From positions 186,001 to 250,000 of the forward strand of contig NZ_JADEVO010000001.1 in NCBI RefSeq assembly GCF_017114825.1: a DNA stretch of 64,000 nt, read 5' to 3'. The notes under the pieces are model-generated. The model did not search any database, was not told the DNA's origin, and saw only the letters and a program-made list of their open reading frames with translations. Origin of the DNA: Pseudomonas gregormendelii. Lineage in GTDB: Bacteria; Pseudomonadota; Gammaproteobacteria; Pseudomonadales; Pseudomonadaceae. This document shows positions 59,068-64,000 of the stretch, piece by piece (positions within the stretch are counted from its first letter, which is position 1; each line of letters begins with the position of its first letter). The position numbers and the translations under genes are program-made.

Positions 59068-60056
59068 CGCGCAAGCCTTTCCTGCCGCGACGCCACCAGT
59101 CGGTCCAGCGCGGGTACGCCCAGATTCATCAGCAGCACGGCAAACGCCACCCCATCAGGATAGCCACCCCAGGTGCGAATCACGTAGGTCAGCAGCCCCA
59201 CGCCCGCGCCGAACAGCAGGCGCGCACCCGGGGTCCTGGGCCCGGACACCGGTTCGGTGGCGATGAAAAACGCGCCCAGCATGCTCGCGCCGGTCAACAG
59301 GTGAAACAGCGGCGAGCCATTGGAATCGGAGCCCGAGCCGTTCCAGCACAGCAGGCTGATGACGAACAGGCTGGACAGCATCCCGGCCGGCGCATGCCAG
59401 GTGAACACCCGGCGCTGCAGCAAAAAAACGCCCCCGGCGAGAAACGCCAGGTTGACCCATTCCACGCCGTGGCCACCATAGCGGCCGAACGCCGGATTGG
59501 CCGTGAACAGCTCGTCCATGGTCAGGCTTTTATTGATGCGCAGGCTGTCCAGCGCAGTGGCTTGGGCCCAGGCGTCCGGCGCCTGATCCACGCCAAGACC
59601 GAAGACGTGCTGCAGGCCCTTCAACAGGTCCATGCCATGGGACACCGGCCAATGCGTCAGCTGTTGCGGGAAACTCACCATCACCAAGGCGAAACCGAGC
59701 ATCGCCGGGTTGAAGGGGTTGCTGCCGACGCCGCCGTACAGGTGCTTGCCGAATGCCATCGCGCAGAGGGCGGCGCTGACAGTCACCCACCAAGGGCAAT
59801 ACGGGGGCAGGGCCAGCGCCAGGAGTGTCGCCGTGACGAGCGCGCTGCCGTCTTGCAGGGTTGGCCACAACGGGCGCTTGCGCAAATGCAGCACCAGCGC
59901 TTCGGTGGCCAGGGCGGAAATACCCGCCAGAAGCAGATTGATCAGCATGCCCCAGCCGTTCAGCCAGAACATCACTGCCATACCGGGCAGCAGCGCCAAC
60001 AGCACCAGCTTCATCGCCTGCTGCAAGCGCTCATCGACCGGTTCAAGGGGAGGCAT
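59064..60056 (-). CDS. rnfD: RnfD, FMN-carrying membrane subunit
   Basis: A 330-residue membrane protein with about nine helices. [31 protein letters not shown] (where RnfD has its flavinylated Thr), [20 protein letters not shown] and [14 protein letters not shown] match RnfD. It overlaps the end of rnfB by 14 bases, leaving no room for rnfC between B and D, where it normally lies. Confidence 0.93.
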   Translation of the reverse strand: MPPLEPVDERLQQAMKLVLLALLPGMAVMFWLNGWGMLINLLLAGISALATEALVLHLRKRPLWPTLQDGSALVTATLLALALPPYCPWWVTVSAALCAMAFGKHLYGGVGSNPFNPAMLGFALVMVSFPQQLTHWPVSHGMDLLKGLQHVFGLGVDQAPDAWAQATALDSLRINKSLTMDELFTANPAFGRYGGHGVEWVNLAFLAGGVFLLQRRVFTWHAPAGMLSSLFVISLLCWNGSGSDSNGSPLFHLLTGASMLGAFFIATEPVSGPRTPGARLLFGAGVGLLTYVIRTWGGYPDGVAFAVLLMNLGVPALDRLVASRQERLAR

Positions 60057-60876
60057 GGGCGTGCACCAGTTTCGCCAAGGCCTGCTCGGCGGCTTCGAAT
60101 TGCTGTTGCAGTACGATCAACTGCGATTGCTGGTCGAAGGTTGGGGGATGCCCGAACGCCTTGAGTGATTTGTTCAGCTGGGCGCGGCTCATGGCCACTT
60201 CAATCTTGGCCTTTTTCAACGCCGCGTCAGCGCCTGCGGCCTTCTGCGCGCGAACCCGTTCGAGGGCGGCCCGGACCGGATCCTGCGCAATCTCGTCAGC
60301 CTTGGGTACGGCCTGCTGCGCCCGGGCCAGGCGCTCGGCGATTCTCTGTTGTTCCTCGCGCTGCAAACGCGCATTGCGCTGTTCGAAGCGGCCGCGGGCG
60401 TGGTTGCGTTTGACGGCTCGTGCGCGGTGTTCTTCAAGGCTTATGGCGAGCCCACCGACGACCGGCACCACCGTTTTCAGTGGCAGCGGCCGCATCTCGA
60501 TGCAATCCACCGGGCAGGGCGCTACGCAGAGATCACACCCGGTGCACTCATCGATGATTACGGTGTGCATCAATTTTGCCGCGCCGACAATCGCATCGAC
60601 AGGGCAGGCCTGGATGCACTTGGTGCAACCAATGCACTCGGCTTCGCGTATGTAGGCAATTTGCGCCGGCGCCGCGCCGCGGCTGATATCCAGCTCCAGC
60701 ACCGGAACCTTCAACAGCTCGGCGAGCGCGCTGATGGTCTCGTCGCCCCCGGGCGGGCATTTGTTGATCGGCTCCCCGGCGGCGATGCCTTCGGCGTAGG
60801 GTTTGCATCCTGGATGGCCGCACTTGCCGCATTGGGTCTGCGGCAGAAGGGCGTCGATGCGTTGAATCAGACTCAT
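60043..60876 (-). CDS. rnfB: RnfB-like ferredoxin subunit without membrane anchor, with long C-terminal tail
   Basis: A 277-residue iron-sulfur protein; RnfB is usually about 190. It begins [20 protein letters not shown], so the usual ~25-residue N-terminal membrane helix is absent. The Fe-S motif CGKCGHPGC...C (C16, C19, C24, C40) is kept, as are two [4Fe-4S] sites [12 protein letters not shown] and [12 protein letters not shown]. Residues ~150-277 are a charged Ala/Arg/Gln-rich helical tail ([35 protein letters not shown]) reminiscent of the Ala-rich tail of RnfC. It overlaps rnfA by four bases and rnfD by 14. Without rnfC, the NADH-binding subunit is missing from the operon. Confidence 0.9.
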   Translation of the reverse strand: MSLIQRIDALLPQTQCGKCGHPGCKPYAEGIAAGEPINKCPPGGDETISALAELLKVPVLELDISRGAAPAQIAYIREAECIGCTKCIQACPVDAIVGAAKLMHTVIIDECTGCDLCVAPCPVDCIEMRPLPLKTVVPVVGGLAISLEEHRARAVKRNHARGRFEQRNARLQREEQQRIAERLARAQQAVPKADEIAQDPVRAALERVRAQKAAGADAALKKAKIEVAMSRAQLNKSLKAFGHPPTFDQQSQLIVLQQQFEAAEQALAKLVHAHASP

Positions 60877-61442
60877 GTTTTGATCAGTCCGCTGAATCCG
60901 AGAAAAGCCACTGCGATCAGTCCGGCGCCTATCAGATCGATCGGCAGGCCGCGGAAGGGCAGGGGGACATCATTATCACGTGTACGTTGGCGCAAGTCGC
61001 TGAACAGGCTCAGCACCAGCCAGAAGCCCAAGCCCGCGCCGAGGCTGAGGGCCGTGGCGCGCAGCATACCCAGGTCGTCCCGCGCGTTGAGCAGCATCAG
61101 GCCCAGGACGGCGGCGTTGCCCAGTACCAGCGGCCATAGTCGTTCAAAGCAGAGCTGGGGCAATGCAGCAGACAGTAACTTCAGCACCGGACTGATCAGC
61201 AGCACGCTCAGCGGCAGGAAGACCAGCAATTGCAGCGATGTCAGTTGCAGGGGGACCAGCAGCCACCGATGGAGCGCATGAGCGAGCAGGCCGGCGATCA
61301 GCATCAGGCTCGTCGTGGCGATGCCCAGTGCATGCACCTGGCGGCGCTCGGCCCCCAGCAGTGGATCGACGCCCAGCGGCCAGTGCAACACGAAATTGTT
61401 GATCAGGGCTGCGCTGACAAGCGTAAGAATAATTTCGCTCAT
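60873..61442 (-). CDS. rnfA: RnfA-like membrane subunit lacking the cluster cysteines
   Basis: A 189-residue membrane protein with six helices. NNFVL near residue 15 and [20 protein letters not shown] near the end align with RnfA. In typical RnfA/RsxA the first motif reads LGLCPFLG and the second TNCAVLG; here they read LGVDPLLG (D26) and GNAAVLG (A110). Both cysteines expected to bind the intramembrane [2Fe-2S] cluster are therefore absent. It is first in the rnfA-B-D-G-E operon. Confidence 0.9.
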   Translation of the reverse strand: MSEIILTLVSAALINNFVLHWPLGVDPLLGAERRQVHALGIATTSLMLIAGLLAHALHRWLLVPLQLTSLQLLVFLPLSVLLISPVLKLLSAALPQLCFERLWPLVLGNAAVLGLMLLNARDDLGMLRATALSLGAGLGFWLVLSLFSDLRQRTRDNDVPLPFRGLPIDLIGAGLIAVAFLGFSGLIKT

Positions 61443-61490
61443 GATCGTCCGAGGTTGCAGGCTCCTATGGGGTAATTATGGGCCAGACAT

Positions 61491-61527
61491 GAAAATCCCA
61501 CAGTCATGCCGGGCACGACTGTGGGAT
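61491..61527 (-). terminator. Rho-independent terminator of metG
   Basis: On the minus strand ATCCCACAGTC / GACTGTGGGAT is followed by TTTTC, 20 bases after the metG stop. It separates metG from the rnf operon. Confidence 0.85.
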
Positions 61528-61546
61528 CGGTCGAGCAGATCGAACC

Positions 61547-63598
61547 TTACTTGATGCGCTGACCTGGCTTGGCGCCGCTGTCCGGGCTGAGCAGGTAAAT
61601 CTCTTCACCGCCTGGGCCCGCTGCCATCACCATGCCTTCGGAGATGCCGAACTTCATTTTTCGTGGCTTGAGGTTGGCGATCATCATGGTCAGGCGACCA
61701 TTGAGCCTGGACGGATCAGGATAAGCGCTCTTGATCCCGGAGAACACATTGCGCTGCTCATCGCCGATGTCCAGGGTCAGGCGCAGCAGTTTGTCGGCAC
61801 CTTCCACGGCTTCGGCCTTGAGGATCAGCGCAACGCGCAGGTCGACGGCGGCAAAGGCGTCGAACTCGATTTCCGGCGACAACGGATCCTTGGTCAACTC
61901 GCCGTTGCCGACCTGGGCAGCTTCGCCGGTGTCGGTGGCGCTGGCGGTCAGGTCTTCTTTCGAGGCGTCGGTCATGGCTTGCACTTTTACCGGGTCGATA
62001 CGAGTCATCAACGGCTTGAACTCGTTCAACGGGTGGTTACTGAGCAGGGTAGCGTGGTCATTCCAGGTCAGCGGCGCGACGTTCAGGAACGCCTCGGCGT
62101 CGGCGGCCAGCAACGGCAGTACCGGCTTGAGGAAGATCACCAGCTGGCGGAACAGGTTGATACCCAGGGCACAGATGGCCTGGACTTCGTCCTGCTTGCC
62201 TTCCTGTTTGTTCAGCGACCAGGGTGCCTTGTCGGCGATCCACGCGTTGGCGCGGTCTGCCAGGCCCATGATCTCGCGCATGGCGCGGGCAAAGTCACGA
62301 GCCTCATAGGCCTCGGCGATGCTCGGTGCGGCAGCCAGGAACGCGTCGGTCAGTTCCGGTGCGACGTTGCCGGCCACCAATACGCCGGCGTTGCCTTTAT
62401 GGATGAAGCCGGCACAGCGACTGGCGATGTTGACGACTTTGCCCACCAGGTCGGAGTTGACCTTCTGCACGAAGTCTTCAAGGTTCAGGTCCAGGTCATC
62501 GACGCCACGGCCCAGCTTGGCCGCGTAGTAGTACCGCAGGTACTCCGGGGACAAGTGGTCCAGGTAGGTCCGCGCCTTGACGAAGGTCCCGCGGGACTTG
62601 GACATTTTCTGGCCGTTGACGGTCAGGTAGCCGTGCACGTTGATGCCGGTCGGTTTACGGAAACCGGCGCCTTCAAGCATCGCTGGCCAGAACAGGGCGT
62701 GGAAGTTGACGATGTCCTTGCCGATGAAGTGGTACAGCTCGGCGGTGGAGTCCTTGGCCCAGAACGCGTCGAAGTCCAGGTCTGGACGACGCGCGCAGAG
62801 GTTCTTGAAGCTGGCCATGTAGCCGATTGGCGCGTCCAGCCAGACGTAAAAATACTTGCCTGGCTCACCCGGGATTTCGAACCCGAAGTACGGCGCGTCG
62901 CGGGAAATGTCCCACTGTTGCAGGCCTGCATCCAGCCATTCGGCGATCTTGTTCGCCACAGCGTCCTGCAGCGTACCGCTGCGGGTCCATGCCTGGAGCA
63001 TTTCCTGGAAGTCCGGCAGCTTGAAGAAGAAGTGCTGGGAATCCTTGAGCACCGGGGTGGCGCCAGAGATCGCCGACTTCGGATCCTTCAGGTCGGTCGG
63101 TGCGTATGTCGCGCCGCATTTTTCACAGTTGTCGCCGTACTGGTCTTCAGTGCCGCATTTAGGGCAGGTGCCCTTGATGAAACGATCGGCCAGGAACATT
63201 TTCTTTTCCGGGTCGAAATACTGGGTGATCGAGCGCTGGTCAATGTGCCCGGCGTCACGCAGCTTCAGGTAGATCTGGCTCGACAGCTCACGGTTTTCTT
63301 CGGCGTGAGTGGAGTGGAAGTTGTCGAAGTCCACCAGAAACTCGGCAAAGTCGGCGCTGTGTTCGGCCTGGACGTTGGCGATCAGTTGCTCCGGAGTGAT
63401 GCCTTCCTTTTCCGCGCGCAGCATGATGGCCGAACCGTGGGCGTCGTCGGCGCAGACATAGATGCATTGGTTGCCGCGGTGCTTCTGGAAGCGCACCCAC
63501 ATATCAGTCTGGATGTATTCCAGCATGTGGCCAAGATGGATCGAACCATTGGCATAGGGCAGGGCGCTGGTGACGAGGATCTTGCGTGGCTCGGACAT
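61547..63598 (-). CDS. metG: Methionyl-tRNA synthetase
   Basis: A 683-residue class I synthetase with the HIGH motif as [11 protein letters not shown], a zinc knuckle [23 protein letters not shown] as [11 protein letters not shown] and a C-terminal EMAP-type tRNA-binding domain ([39 protein letters not shown]). It is complete and is divergent from mrp/apbC, its usual neighbour. Confidence 0.98.
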   Translation of the reverse strand: MSEPRKILVTSALPYANGSIHLGHMLEYIQTDMWVRFQKHRGNQCIYVCADDAHGSAIMLRAEKEGITPEQLIANVQAEHSADFAEFLVDFDNFHSTHAEENRELSSQIYLKLRDAGHIDQRSITQYFDPEKKMFLADRFIKGTCPKCGTEDQYGDNCEKCGATYAPTDLKDPKSAISGATPVLKDSQHFFFKLPDFQEMLQAWTRSGTLQDAVANKIAEWLDAGLQQWDISRDAPYFGFEIPGEPGKYFYVWLDAPIGYMASFKNLCARRPDLDFDAFWAKDSTAELYHFIGKDIVNFHALFWPAMLEGAGFRKPTGINVHGYLTVNGQKMSKSRGTFVKARTYLDHLSPEYLRYYYAAKLGRGVDDLDLNLEDFVQKVNSDLVGKVVNIASRCAGFIHKGNAGVLVAGNVAPELTDAFLAAAPSIAEAYEARDFARAMREIMGLADRANAWIADKAPWSLNKQEGKQDEVQAICALGINLFRQLVIFLKPVLPLLAADAEAFLNVAPLTWNDHATLLSNHPLNEFKPLMTRIDPVKVQAMTDASKEDLTASATDTGEAAQVGNGELTKDPLSPEIEFDAFAAVDLRVALILKAEAVEGADKLLRLTLDIGDEQRNVFSGIKSAYPDPSRLNGRLTMMIANLKPRKMKFGISEGMVMAAGPGGEEIYLLSPDSGAKPGQRIK

Positions 63599-63705
63599 GG
63601 GGCTCGGCTACTTGATGAAACGGAGGTCGGCCACTATAAAGCGCTGGCGCAGATTTTTCACCCCGTGAGGTTGTTTCCTCCGATGATTGAATCGGTGGTG
63701 CGGCC

Positions 63706-63783
63706 AAAAGCTCGCAGCCTTCGGCAGCGCCCACAGGCGCGTAGGCGCTGCCGAAGGCTCGGGCCGCGTTCGGACGATCTTTT
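63706..63783. repeat. Inverted repeat between metG and mrp/apbC
   Basis: AAAAGCTCGCAGCCTTCGGC + AGCGCC is mirrored by GGCGCTGCCGAAGGCTCGGG, with CGCGTTCGGACGATCTTTTC following. It shares the module AGGCTCGGGCCGCGTTCGG with the element at 29752. Confidence 0.82.
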
Positions 63784-63857
63784 CTCGGCATCCCGCGAAA
63801 CGATCAGAACAGGTACGATACCCGCCTGATTTTCCAGTCTTGCTATCGGAGTTGCCC

Positions 63858-64000
63858 ATGAGCGCCGTCAATCGCGCAGCGGTGGAAGCCGTCCTTCGCC
63901 AATACACCGACCCTTACCTGAACCAGGACCCGGTCAGCGCCGGGTGCGTGCGCACCATCGACATCCAGGGTGATCGCGTCAGCGTCCAGCTGGAGCTCGG
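63858..64000 (+). CDS. apbC: Mrp/ApbC iron-sulfur cluster carrier ATPase, 3' end outside window
   Basis: Only the first 47 codons are present: MSAVNRAAVEAVLRQYTDPY + LNQDPVSAGCVRTIDIQG. The N-terminal DUF59-like segment and the position divergent from metG fit ApbC/Mrp, a P-loop protein that carries Fe-S clusters. CGGAGTTGCCC is a good ribosome site. The P-loop itself lies outside the window. Confidence 0.8.
   Translation, partial: MSAVNRAAVEAVLRQYTDPYLNQDPVSAGCVRTIDIQGDRVSVQLEL

Noticed and set aside
58896..60164. Plus-strand frame of 422 codons across rnfG, rnfD and the end of rnfB
   Set aside because: Antisense to overlapping rnf genes; Gln/Arg-rich composition without any domain.
61979..63829. 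Plus-strand frame of 616 codons inside metG
   Set aside because: Antisense shadow of methionyl-tRNA synthetase.

Overview
The window is chromosomal DNA from a fluorescent pseudomonad, most likely the Pseudomonas fluorescens group. The evidence is high GC with G/C-rich third codon positions, REP/REPIN elements with the GAGCnnGCTCGCGA core between genes, and gene order typical of the genus: argF...grxD-bfr-bfd-peroxiredoxin-rnt-pyrC-motY-argG; rnf-nth beside a PA3496-type gene; metG next to mrp/apbC; aauRS beside aatJQMP. I see no rRNA, tRNA, CRISPR array, insertion sequence or prophage. The left end cuts gcd and the right end cuts mrp/apbC.

Layout. 1-8 kb: periplasmic glucose oxidation and uptake (gcd, oprB), a VF530 protein with a coupled membrane protein, a lone AT-richer gene resembling CblD/CfaE pilus tip proteins, and a ferric-siderophore reductase with its PadR regulator. 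8-16.6 kb: a gene remnant, a large bifunctional penicillin-binding protein, an amino-acid permease and a gtrABC-type glucosylation operon. 16.6-24.3 kb: a signalling block on the minus strand (REC-GGDEF-EAL protein, di-heme cytochrome c peroxidase, DAHL-type membrane kinase, REC-kinase) with a divergent REC/HD-GYP-like protein. 24.3-30.6 kb: a Nudix hydrolase, a collapsed LysE exporter pseudogene, divergent metR/metE, an alpha/beta hydrolase and a DsbA-like protein. 30.6-38 kb: glpM, then the acidic amino acid system aauRS + aatJQMP with a sigma-54 promoter and two AauR-type operators. 38-43.2 kb: glpF-glpK-glpR-glpD. 43.4-55.7 kb: ybaK, an orphan ABC ATPase, argF, a molybdopterin oxidoreductase, then iron/redox genes (grxD, bfr, bfd, peroxiredoxin), rnt-pyrC, motY and argG. 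55.7-64 kb: an AT-rich gap with an orphan LuxR-type response regulator, a 59-codon PA3496-family gene, nth, an unusual rnf operon, metG and the start of mrp/apbC.

Two places deserve most attention. (1) The rnf operon at 57956-61442 has A, B, D, G and E but no rnfC. RnfB has no N-terminal membrane anchor and carries a long helical C-terminal tail. RnfA lacks both, and RnfE one, of the cysteines expected to bind the intramembrane [2Fe-2S] cluster. It may be a separate Rnf-like complex with a different electron donor. (2) The block at 16610-24287 places a secreted di-heme peroxidase among two-component and c-di-GMP proteins, with degenerate GGDEF (GSDEF) and HD-GYP (HD to YN) sites beside an intact EAL domain. 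This suggests a periplasmic redox or peroxide signal feeding c-di-GMP turnover. Function in both cases is inferred from sequence.
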